From: Wyeomyia smithii
Taxonomy: Eukaryota > Arthropoda > Insecta > Diptera > Culicidae
Assembly (NCBI RefSeq): GCF_029784165.1
Contig: NC_073695.1
Location: forward strand, 200,334,857 to 200,398,856
DNA length: 64,000 nt
Direction of reading: 5' to 3'
Below are positions 39,997 to 48,843 of this stretch, in pieces. Under the pieces are notes generated by a model that was given only the letters and a program-made list of their open reading frames with translations, searched no databases and was not told where the DNA came from. Every line of letters starts with the position of its first letter. Positions within the stretch are counted from its first letter, which is position 1. A program made the translations under genes and the position numbers.

Positions 39997-42900
39997 ATGG
40001 CACAAGAAAATGGTACAGGTCTAGAAATCAATTCACTCTTTGAAAGTTCGGTATTGGAGTCGGTTTGTCCTTTTTGTAATGCCCCGGATGATGGCAAAAT
40101 GATAAATTGCGATAATTGCAATCAGTGGTTTCACTTCAACTGTGTCGGTGTGAGTGAAAGTGAGTCGGAAAGAGACTGGAACTGCGCACAGTGCCATGTT
40201 CAGGTCACATCAGGCCATTCAACACCAGCCGAAAGAACTAGGCAGGAATCGGAAAGGAATCAGCTAGCTTGCATCCAGGAGTTACGTAAGCAAATCGGAT
40301 TATTGCAAAGAAGGCTGGCATATACTGAAGTGAGAGAAAATCAGAGAGTGCAGTTCAATACAGGATCGAGGCCGAATAGAAATGAGCTCGATGCAAATTC
40401 AACGGGCGTTTTTCCGAAAGCAAATTCGACGACTATAGATGCTAATAAGAGTGCTTACGAAAATGACGAAGAACTGGAAGATGGGCTTCGATTGTTAGAA
40501 GAGAAGCACGCTTTAGAGAAAAGACAACTCCAAGAACGTTTCTCTTTACTCCAACGACGGCGATCATCTGTGGGAATAAACCAGACAGGGCTGACGACCG
40601 CGAATTCAGCTGCTTCCAGTTCGACACTTTACAACGAGCTCAGTCGAAGCCAACTGGCGGCTCGACAGGCGGTAGCTCGTGATTTACCCGTATTTTATGG
40701 CCATCCGGAAGAGTGGCCCCTTTTTCATGCTAGTTTCGAAAGCTCAACGAGAATGTGCGGGTATAGTGATGAGGAGAATCTTCTTCGGCTCCAACGATGC
40801 CTTAAAGGAAAGGCGCTAGAAGCTGTCCGCAGTCGCTTGTTGCATCCGTCGAATCTTTCAGGAATTATGAGTACTTTGAAAACGCTTTTTGGGCGTCCTG
40901 AAGTTATAGTACATTCGCTTGTTACACGCATACGGGAAATGCCGTCGCCAAAAGCAGAGAAGCTAAATACTCTAATCGATTTCGGTGTGGCCGTTCAGAA
41001 CGTTTGCGCTACAATCAAGGCGTGTGGTTTGGACGAGTATTTATGTAATGTTGCCTTATTACAGGAGTTAGTTGATCGTTTACCGCCCGCTATTAAACTG
41101 AATTGGGCATTACACAGACAATCTTTGCAACTGGTTACACTGTCGAGTTTCGGTGATTGGCTAGAAAAACTGGTGGAAGCTGCTTGTGTTGTCACTATAT
41201 CTCCGGTCGAACCGCCAATCAATAGAAAGAACCGTAAGCAAGATGATTACCTGAACGTTCACTCTGAAGAAACGAAACCATTGAAACCTACCGGGATACG
41301 AACAGCTATACAACGGTGCGTAATCTGCGAAGGAGCATGCAGCTCTACAGATGTCTGTAAAGCATTCATAAATATGAGCATTTCATCACGTTGGTCAGCG
41401 TTAAGGGAGAAAAGGCTTTGTAAAAAGTGTCTCAACAAACATTTTGGAGCCTGCATTATAAAATCCTCATGCGGCAGGAACGGGTGTACATTCATGCATC
41501 ATCCAATGCTTCACGACGACGCAAGATATAAAGCAGTACAGTCGTCGAAACAACCATCTTCTCAAAGCTGCAATGCACATTGTGGTTCAACTGGAAAAGT
41601 TTTGTTCAGGTACATTCCTATTATTCTGCATGGAAAGGATGTTTCTGTCAGAACATATGCATTTTTGGATGATGGGTCATCGGCAACATTCATGGATCAT
41701 AGCTTGGTAAAAGAACTCAATCTAGAAGGTATGCCAAGCCCACTGTGTTTAAACTGGACAGGCGGCCAGCAGCGTGAGGAGAGAGAATCCGTTCGACTAA
41801 CGCTGAAAATTTCTGGATTAGAGAATCATTGTAAAAAGTTTGTGCTCCCTAAGGTGCACACAGTCAGAACGCTTAGCCTTCCGCTGCAATCGATTTCAGT
41901 TCAGGACCTATCACGACAATACGCGTATTTGAAAGGGCTGCCAGTCAACTCGTATGATTCTGTTTCCCCAAGGATATTAATCGGAATCGATAACTGCCAT
42001 GTCGGCAATGCCCTGAAGAGTGTAGAAGGAGCGGCAAACGAACCAGTTGCTACCAAAACGCGACTGGGCTGGTTGATTTACGGTCCATGCTCAGTTAGTA
42101 CAAATACACCAGGTAGTAGTTTCAACGCCTGCCACAGCTTTCACATTTGTCCGTGTTTTGAGGATGGAGACTCCTGTCTAAATACTGAGCTGAAGAAATA
42201 TTTCTCTATGGATTCTTTAGGCATTGTACGCAATACTGAACCATTATTCTCAAAAGAAGATGAGCGCGCTACACAGCTACTTCAGTCTCGAACACATCGT
42301 AAAGGCAATCGTTACGAAACTGGCCTTTTGTGGAGAAGGGATGGAATAGAACTGCCAGACAGTAAATCCATGGCCGAAAAGCGTTTAGTTTGTTTAGAGA
42401 GGCGGATGAGTCGCGATGATCTACTAGCTAAAACATTGGAAGAGAAAATAAGAGAATATGAATCAAAAGGTTTTATACGAAAGTTGAGCCCTAAGGAAGT
42501 TGCTGAGAAGCACCCACGGAAGTGGTATTTACCGATTTTTCCGGTTATGAATCCTAACAAGCCCGGTAAGGTTCGGATAGTATGGGATGCCGCTGCCAGA
42601 GTAGGCGGACTTTCATTAAATTCTGTCCTGCTAACTGGACCAGACCAGCTTGCATCTTTGCCATCTGTATTATACAGGTTCCGAGAGTATCGCTTCGCTA
42701 TAGCAGCCGACATACGAGAGATGTTCCATCAAGTAGAGATCAATGAAGACGATCAACAAAGCCAGCGGTTTCTGTGGAGAGATGGGGATTCAAGGAGGTC
42801 TCCTGATGTGTACATAATGAAGGTGATGACCTTCGGAGCCACATGCTCGCCTAGTTGCGCTCAATTTGTGAAAAACACCAATGCTGCACGTTTCCAGCAA

Positions 42901-45633
42901 CAGTTTCCACGAGCCGTAGCTTGTATACAGAAAGATCACTACGTTGATGATCTTCTGACTAGTGAAGAGAACGAAGACGAAGCTATACAACTGGCCTCAG
43001 ACGTACGGTTTATCCACGCACAAGGAGGTTTTGAGCTCCATAATTGGCTATCTAATTCAAATAGGCTGCTAGAAACGGTCAGCGAGGCAGGCGCTGTCGA
43101 GAAAGATTTAAATCTCAGCTCCGAAATGGCAACGGAAAAAGTCTTGGGCATGTGGTGGAGTATTTCGTCGGATACGTTTACGTTCAAACTTTCACCAAAA
43201 CATGATAGAGAACTACTTAGCGGACAGAAGATTCCGACAAAGCGCGAACTCTTAAAAACACTCATGAGGATTTACGATCCCTTGGGATTGATGACTGGTT
43301 TCTTAATGTTCCTTAAAATTCTTCTTCAAGAGGTGTGGCGTGCAAAAACAGATTGGGACGCAGAAATACCGCCAGGGCTGGCAGACAAATGGATGGAGTG
43401 GTTAAAAGTTTTGCCGCAAGCTGAGAGGCTAAGCATTCCCCGTTGCTATCGACAAACTACGACAGCAGCAGAGGATAACGTTGCTCAATTGCATATTTTC
43501 GTCGATGCAGGACGGGACGGACTGGTCGCCGTGGCATATCTGAGATTCGAGCAGGCGGGTACAATAGAATGTGCCCTAGTAGGAGCGAAAGCTAGAGTTG
43601 CCCCCTTGAAATATGTGTCGGTTCCGCGTCTTGAGCTGCAAGCCGCTGTGATCGGAACACGCATGGCTGCTAGCATTGCCGCAGTGCACCGCGTGAAGAT
43701 ATCTGAGAGATACTTCTGGACGGATTCTCGGGACGTTATTTGCTGGATCATATCCGACCACCGACGATATTCTACATATGTTGCACACAGGGTTGGTGAA
43801 ATATTAGAAGCCACTGAGCCAGCCGAGTGGAATTGGATTTCAACACGCTTAAATCCAGCGGATGAAGGCACAAAATGGCAGAAAATACCCGACCTTACCG
43901 CATCCGGTCGTTGGTTCACCGGGCCTGATTTTCTCAAAGAACCAAAAAATCAATGGCCGGTGAATAAGGAGAATGTTGGAACAACCGATGAAGAGATTTT
44001 ATCAAATGTGCTTCACCATTATGAGTACATACCCATAATACGTTTCGAGCGATTTTCTAGATGGAAGCGCCTTCACAGAGCTGTGGCATATGTATTACGG
44101 TATCTGTCCTATCGACGCAGAAAGGTTCGTTCCCCACCAAGTGCTATACCGTTCACCCAGGAAGAATTACAGCAGTCAGAATGGTGTATATACCGTCAGG
44201 TGCAAAAGGAAGCTTTCCCCGAAGAATATAACCTTTTAATCAACCACAACGCACCAGAAACTAAAAGTATATTGGCAAAATCCAGTAAGCTCTACAAATT
44301 AAGTCCGTTCGTTGACCATGCTGGAGTCTTAAGGATGAACAGCCGCATTAAATCGTGCCAGTTTATTGCAGATTCGGTCAAATATCCTATCTTACTACCC
44401 AAACGGCACTATTTGACAGACCTAATAATAGCTGATTACCACTGTGAATATAAACACCTAAATCATGAGACAGTGATAAATGAAATTCGTCTCAAATTTC
44501 ATATTCCGCAGCTTCGCGCAGCATGCAAACGTGTCAGGTACAATTGCCAAATGTGCAAGATACAAAGAGCTAAACCAACACCTCCTATGATGGCGGAGCT
44601 TCCGGTGGCGCGAATGGCTGCATTCACTCGTCCGTTTTCGTATACTGGTGTAGACTATTTTGGACCAATGTCAGTAGTAGTCGGAAGAAGAACAGAGAAA
44701 CGTTGGGGTGTTCTAATGACCTGTTTAACAGTTAGAGCTATTCACATCGAAATCGCACATTCTCTTTCCACCGACTCGTGTATCCTAGCCCTAAGAAATT
44801 TTGTGGCCAGGAGAGGGGCACCAATTGAAATCTTCAGTGATCGCGGTACAAATTTTATTGGGGCAGGACGTATTCTACGAGACGAGCTGCAAAAAGTGGA
44901 CCAAAATAAAATGATGGAGCACTTTGTAAGTCCGAATACCAAATGGACGTATAACCCCCCCGCTGCTCCACACTTTGGGGGAAGCTGGGAGCGATTAATC
45001 CAATCGGTTAAAAAGATCCTGGACCAAATAAAGCCAAGGCAACTTCCGACTGATGAGCTACTAAGAAACATGCTGTCTGAAGTCGAAATGATAATTAATT
45101 CAAGACCGCTTACGGACGTACCGATAGACGCAGATTCTTTGTTTCCCCTAACACCGAATCACTTCATCCTAGGGTCTTCCAATGGTGCCAAACCCCCGAT
45201 CGCATTTAATAACAATACAGTTTTGTTAAACAACTCGTGGAAGGCGTCGCAAGCCTACGCAGATGAAATCTGGAGACGTTTTATCACGGAGTATTTGCCA
45301 ACACTCACGCGAAGATCAAAGTGGTTTCAACAGACGCGACCAATACAGGTAGGCGATGTTGCCGTCATCGTAGACAACCGCCTTCCAAGGAATTGTTGGC
45401 CGAAGGGACGAGTTATAGAGATCGTCCGTTCTAAGGATCGACAAGTACGGCGAGTAACATTGCAAACATCCCAAGGAAGATTGGAGAGACCTGCAGTGAA
45501 CATCGCAATCCTGGACGTCGGTTCCAGTTCGAGTAAGTCGGACCAAGGCCACGACGTACTGGGGGGGAATGTCACCCTGTCTGTGACGAACCAACATTCA
45601 GCGAGTTCCCCTGGTGCTACCAATTCACAATAG
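39997..45633 (+). CDS. BEL/Pao Gag-Pol polyprotein with N-terminal PHD finger
   Basis: 1878 aa, no internal stop. I start at the ATG at 39997 (AAAATGG context); the frame is open further upstream into the LTR but has no ATG there. Order: PHD-type finger, residues 24-66 (Cys 24, 27, 38, 41, His 46, Cys 49, 63, 66, Trp 61); coiled coil about 85-190; DUF1759-type Gag core about 228-385 (DLPVFYGHPEEWPLF); Cys/His-rich segment from about 440; protease region with FLDDGSSATF (Asp 558-559); reverse transcriptase with DIREMFHQVEI and YVDD at 982-985; RNase H (FVDAGRDG, Asp 1170); integrase zinc domain then core with Asp 1553, Asp 1615 and Glu 1665; DUF5641-like C-terminus. The stop lies 64 nt inside the 3' LTR, so the last residues are LTR-encoded. 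Normal length for BEL/Pao. The PHD finger is the unusual part. Confidence 0.95.
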   Translation: MAQENGTGLEINSLFESSVLESVCPFCNAPDDGKMINCDNCNQWFHFNCVGVSESESERDWNCAQCHVQVTSGHSTPAERTRQESERNQLACIQELRKQIGLLQRRLAYTEVRENQRVQFNTGSRPNRNELDANSTGVFPKANSTTIDANKSAYENDEELEDGLRLLEEKHALEKRQLQERFSLLQRRRSSVGINQTGLTTANSAASSSTLYNELSRSQLAARQAVARDLPVFYGHPEEWPLFHASFESSTRMCGYSDEENLLRLQRCLKGKALEAVRSRLLHPSNLSGIMSTLKTLFGRPEVIVHSLVTRIREMPSPKAEKLNTLIDFGVAVQNVCATIKACGLDEYLCNVALLQELVDRLPPAIKLNWALHRQSLQLVTLSSFGDWLEKLVEAACVVTISPVEPPINRKNRKQDDYLNVHSEETKPLKPTGIRTAIQRCVICEGACSSTDVCKAFINMSISSRWSALREKRLCKKCLNKHFGACIIKSSCGRNGCTFMHHPMLHDDARYKAVQSSKQPSSQSCNAHCGSTGKVLFRYIPIILHGKDVSVRTYAFLDDGSSATFMDHSLVKELNLEGMPSPLCLNWTGGQQREERESVRLTLKISGLENHCKKFVLPKVHTVRTLSLPLQSISVQDLSRQYAYLKGLPVNSYDSVSPRILIGIDNCHVGNALKSVEGAANEPVATKTRLGWLIYGPCSVSTNTPGSSFNACHSFHICPCFEDGDSCLNTELKKYFSMDSLGIVRNTEPLFSKEDERATQLLQSRTHRKGNRYETGLLWRRDGIELPDSKSMAEKRLVCLERRMSRDDLLAKTLEEKIREYESKGFIRKLSPKEVAEKHPRKWYLPIFPVMNPNKPGKVRIVWDAAARVGGLSLNSVLLTGPDQLASLPSVLYRFREYRFAIAADIREMFHQVEINEDDQQSQRFLWRDGDSRRSPDVYIMKVMTFGATCSPSCAQFVKNTNAARFQQQFPRAVACIQKDHYVDDLLTSEENEDEAIQLASDVRFIHAQGGFELHNWLSNSNRLLETVSEAGAVEKDLNLSSEMATEKVLGMWWSISSDTFTFKLSPKHDRELLSGQKIPTKRELLKTLMRIYDPLGLMTGFLMFLKILLQEVWRAKTDWDAEIPPGLADKWMEWLKVLPQAERLSIPRCYRQTTTAAEDNVAQLHIFVDAGRDGLVAVAYLRFEQAGTIECALVGAKARVAPLKYVSVPRLELQAAVIGTRMAASIAAVHRVKISERYFWTDSRDVICWIISDHRRYSTYVAHRVGEILEATEPAEWNWISTRLNPADEGTKWQKIPDLTASGRWFTGPDFLKEPKNQWPVNKENVGTTDEEILSNVLHHYEYIPIIRFERFSRWKRLHRAVAYVLRYLSYRRRKVRSPPSAIPFTQEELQQSEWCIYRQVQKEAFPEEYNLLINHNAPETKSILAKSSKLYKLSPFVDHAGVLRMNSRIKSCQFIADSVKYPILLPKRHYLTDLIIADYHCEYKHLNHETVINEIRLKFHIPQLRAACKRVRYNCQMCKIQRAKPTPPMMAELPVARMAAFTRPFSYTGVDYFGPMSVVVGRRTEKRWGVLMTCLTVRAIHIEIAHSLSTDSCILALRNFVARRGAPIEIFSDRGTNFIGAGRILRDELQKVDQNKMMEHFVSPNTKWTYNPPAAPHFGGSWERLIQSVKKILDQIKPRQLPTDELLRNMLSEVEMIINSRPLTDVPIDADSLFPLTPNHFILGSSNGAKPPIAFNNNTVLLNNSWKASQAYADEIWRRFITEYLPTLTRRSKWFQQTRPIQVGDVAVIVDNRLPRNCWPKGRVIEIVRSKDRQVRRVTLQTSQGRLERPAVNIAILDVGSSSSKSDQGHDVLGGNVTLSVTNQHSASSPGATNSQ
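45561..45569 (+). other. polypurine tract of the BEL/Pao element
   Basis: GGGGGGGAA directly before the 3' LTR start at 45570. It lies within the coding frame. Confidence 0.8.
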
Positions 45634-46361
45634 GCCTATTGAAGCGACGCTTTATCCATCATCCGCACGAGCGATACCGATCGGAAACGATCTACGATCA
45701 ACGATAAAACAGCCATGTTGAATGTAGATCGCCACTTCAGGAGTAGCAGCAGACTGAACCAGCGGCTTAGCGAAAGTGGTGATTATTATACTTATAGTTC
45801 TACTAAAGTTAAATTTATAATTATTATAAAATACCTAAAATTTAATAATAAGCCCAGTGATTATTTTCGAACACAATTATCAATATTTAAAACGGTAAAT
45901 TTACGTGGCTAATTATTGTGACTTAGATTCTAACCTAAAACTTATATCTATTATAACAGCATCACCAAGTGCAGATTAAAAACGGAGGTTCAATATTATA
46001 AATGAGCACTAAACGTAAGTGGAATCTGCATGAAAATAGCATGAGAGATTGCATGAGAATCTACAATTTAAGTTCAACATTACCTACACCTAAGATGAAT
46101 CGCTTATACGCCCCCACGTGCTTTGATCGCTCCAACTTACTTCCCATGCTGAGAGCATGTAGAATCTATATCACTATAAAAACCCATAATTTGAAAATAA
46201 GGAAATTACAAAAAATGTTAAACCTAGTTCTTAAGATTATTATACTAAAATCCAAATTATAATCAAAAATTTTCCTTTTAATTTAAGGGATTTTTTAACT
46301 CCGCTTGAAATAAATCGAGTTAAAAAACTGGAAATACTGTCTCTTTGTTTGCTCTGCAACA
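45570..46361 (+). repeat. 3' LTR of the BEL/Pao element
   Basis: 792 bp, apparently identical to the 5' LTR. It contains the stop codon of the polyprotein (45631-45633) and the poly(A) hairpin. CTAAC follows. Confidence 0.97.
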
Positions 46362-46993
46362 CTAACAATGAGATCATTTTTGTAAGCCCGTACTATTTTG
46401 ATGGCGCCTAAATTTTAAGCGCCTTCGTTCTCAAAATGCACAACAAAATTTCATGCGCATATGCTTCAGAGCTATAAAACCTACCAAAAACCCCTCTGTA
46501 TTCCTTATCTTTTTACAATATCACCATCAAATGAAATCTATTGCACGATGATAACCAACACAGGTGAAACATTTCTCCCGCGACGAGAGATTTCCTTATT
46601 AAAAAAAGTGACGTGATGTTCTGGTGTGTGTGCAGGAACGGCACAACAAATCAACTTATTACGGTTGCTGTCAAGCAATGAAAAGTTGAATTGGACTTAT
46701 TGTGGCAAGTAGCAGAGCGCAATAATGCAACCAAACTTATTGCACTCTTAAAGAGTTAATGTCCGCTGCTTATAGTATGCGGTACTCTTTCCATGTGGTT
46801 TTAAAGCAGTTTTATTGCCATTCTAAAAATTGCTTCAATAAGCTTGGCAAAGGTGGGCCACCTGGCTGTAAAGCAAACTTATAGCGGTTATCAGAAGGTT
46901 CTGATAGTATTTCTAGTTTCAACAGCAGTTTGGAGAAATTGGTCATGGAAACCACTAAAAGTATGCAATACGCCTCACATTGTTACTTGGGAG

Positions 46994-47407
46994 TAGTGCT
47001 GGGACTTTTAACCGGATATATTCGTGATCCGGTTATCCGAAGCTCGGATCACGGACGTGTAAACGAATACTATTCGGATGTCCGGTTATCCGGATACGGA
47101 TAATCGAATAATCATAAAATACCCGGATATACTATCCGGATATCCGGATTTTTTTTCTGTCTTTTAGGCCCGTTCGAATAAAATGTAACGCGAAAAATAG
47201 CTCTTTCCACAATCCCCCATCCCCTCGTAAGTAATTATTCACATAATTCTCATTAAACTATGTTCGGATACAATATCCGGATATCCGGATATCCGACTAT
47301 CCGAAAATCCGAATATCCTGTCGGATAATATCCGGATATCCGGTTGATCCGGATTTTGGATATTTGTCGGATATCCGGATATTTTAATCCGGATATTCCC
47401 AGCACTA
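46994..47407. mobile_element. MITE built of CCGGATAT palindromes
   Basis: About 414 bp, from TAGTGCTGGGA to TCCCAGCACTA, next to the end of the CCCAAGTAAC element. Most of its length is repeats of ATCCGGATATCC-type palindromes (47030-47150 and 47270-47400) around a less repetitive centre. TIR style resembles hAT-type MITEs, but the adjacent 8-mers (CTTGGGAG, GTAGTAAG) do not match; TA or AGT are possible shorter TSDs. No coding. Confidence 0.65.
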
Positions 47408-47415
47408 GTAGTAAG

Positions 47416-48600
47416 CTAGTAAAACACGGTACTACAAACGAAGCAAAAGAGTAAGAACTTTTCAAGTGACCTAGTGTAGGAGTGCAACTTTCGCTCAAAT
47501 TAAAAATTTTTCAAACTCTCCTGAAATTTACAGTTTGGTCAAAATATCGTTTTCTGGAATTCAGTACGTATAATTTTTTAACTTAAATTGAAATTTATTT
47601 CTATTTATTTCTACTACAAACACACTAGCACTTTGAAACCATATTCATCTATGAATAAAATAAAAGTTGTTTAATTTTTTTCAAATCGGTTGAAAAATGA
47701 CTGAGTTAAAAGAAATTGTATGCACTGAGGACTTTTAAAAACACGGCATTTTGACCAAAACTTCAAACATATAGGGTTTTTGAAAATTTTCTAATGCAGG
47801 CAAAAGTTACACTCAAGAAGATCGACAACCTACACTGGGCTGTAGTACCGTGAAATCAATCAAACCATAAACAATAGCAATGACTAAATTTTTATCTTTT
47901 GTTTACAACTACATTCGTCATTACTTCGAACCGCATTCTGTTACTACAGAAAGTAGCAACACGTCCCAAAATCACATTCAACTCTGCCGAAATCCCCACA
48001 GAGTAATTATCCGCTGGGTTGGCTATCGACGCCTCGTACCAATCGCAACGTAAGTTCCGTGTCGTCCCCGGTTGGGCACGAATAATTGATTTAAATGGTA
48101 ACCTATTAATTTTGGATCTATTGTTGCTCTAACCGACTGGCCGGCCGCCGGTCCAACCGGCTGATCAGAGCGATGCAACAACGCAAGCGTCCCACAAGTT
48201 GAGCACACACTGATTTATGCCGCCGAAAAGTCCTGACCCGAAAGGATCCCCTCTCGAGAGGACGAGATGGTGAATAATTACCAGCAATTAAAATATTCAC
48301 TTAACAAAGCCCCAACAACCCCCTGCAACCTTGCACCCTCCCCCCACACACAGTCGCAATTTTTTCCACAAAGACCTACCCGGCTGGATTCTGAATAGGT
48401 TGTACTTCACGCATTCAGCACCAACGTTTCCGGAAAACGTGTGTGAGAATTTGGCCGCCCCGACAGAATGATGAATGCGAAAGTAAATTCTCACGTGCAA
48501 ATCAGCCATGCGTCTCCATTAGTCGGTGCGGGCATCCACTTTCGGGATTTGTGCTTCCCTTCGGAGTCGGATGACGACGGCATGATGTTGAAACCGCCCT
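47416..48600. other. spacer
   Basis: AT-rich to about 47930, then a GC-richer unique stretch (48000-48600). I see no gene in it. It leads up to the possible first exon at 48667. Confidence 0.4.
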
Positions 48601-48666
48601 GGTAAAGCAGGTCGCAGTCGTTGTTGGTTGTTGTTGAGTGTGGAGCAAGTGGTATTCAGTGAAAAA

Positions 48667-48843
48667 ATGAATAGCAAATGTATTCATTTTCTCCGGTTTC
48701 TATTCATTACAACGATATGCGGTTTAGTTGAAAAGCCACGTCTGTTTCCATTACCAGAACGAGCTTCCTGCTGCTCCTTGTCCCCTGGTTCCTCGCTCCT
48801 CATAGTCGGCTTCCCGAATGGGTGCGGTGAGATTTCGCCATTA
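48667..48843 (+). CDS. possible first exon of a secreted protein
   Basis: Speculative. An ATG at 48667 (AAAATGAAT) opens 59 codons beginning MNSKCIHFLRFLFITTICGL, which looks like a signal peptide (short polar start, hydrophobic core, Cys-Gly end). A Pro/Ser/Cys-containing stretch follows. The frame ends in AAG|GTAATG, a fair insect splice donor at 48844, just before stops. Twelve bases upstream lies ATTCAGTG, close to the arthropod initiator TCAGT. I cannot find a second exon or a family. Chance remains quite likely. Confidence 0.25.

Larger units (their letters stand above)
39158..46361 (+). mobile_element. complete, very young BEL/Pao LTR retrotransposon
   Basis: 7204 bp with two 792-bp LTRs that look identical base for base, and a perfect 5-bp TSD CTAAC at 39153-39157 and 46362-46366. 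A single open frame spans the interior. The GGGGGGGAA polypurine tract sits directly before the 3' LTR. Domain order (Gag, protease, reverse transcriptase, RNase H, integrase, DUF5641-type C-terminus) is that of BEL/Pao. There is no envelope gene. I could not identify a convincing primer binding site. Identical LTRs and an intact frame imply insertion recently enough that no mutation has accumulated. Confidence 0.97.
38039..46991. mobile_element. CCCAAGTAACAAT-ended DNA element, split by the BEL insertion
   Basis: It starts CCCAAGTAACAAT (38039-38051) and ends with the exact inverse ATTGTTACTTGGG (46979-46991). The BEL/Pao element (39158-46361) sits inside with its own TSD, so the original element is about 1744 bp: 38039-39157 plus 46367-46991. 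Both halves contain recurring AATAAAAC or GTTTTATTGC motifs. No transposase is seen, so it is non-autonomous. The 8-mer GTAGTAAG at 38031-38038 recurs at 47408-47415, just beyond the neighbouring MITE. It may be this element's TSD, separated when that MITE inserted. The element at 56054-57700 has related ends. Confidence 0.65.
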
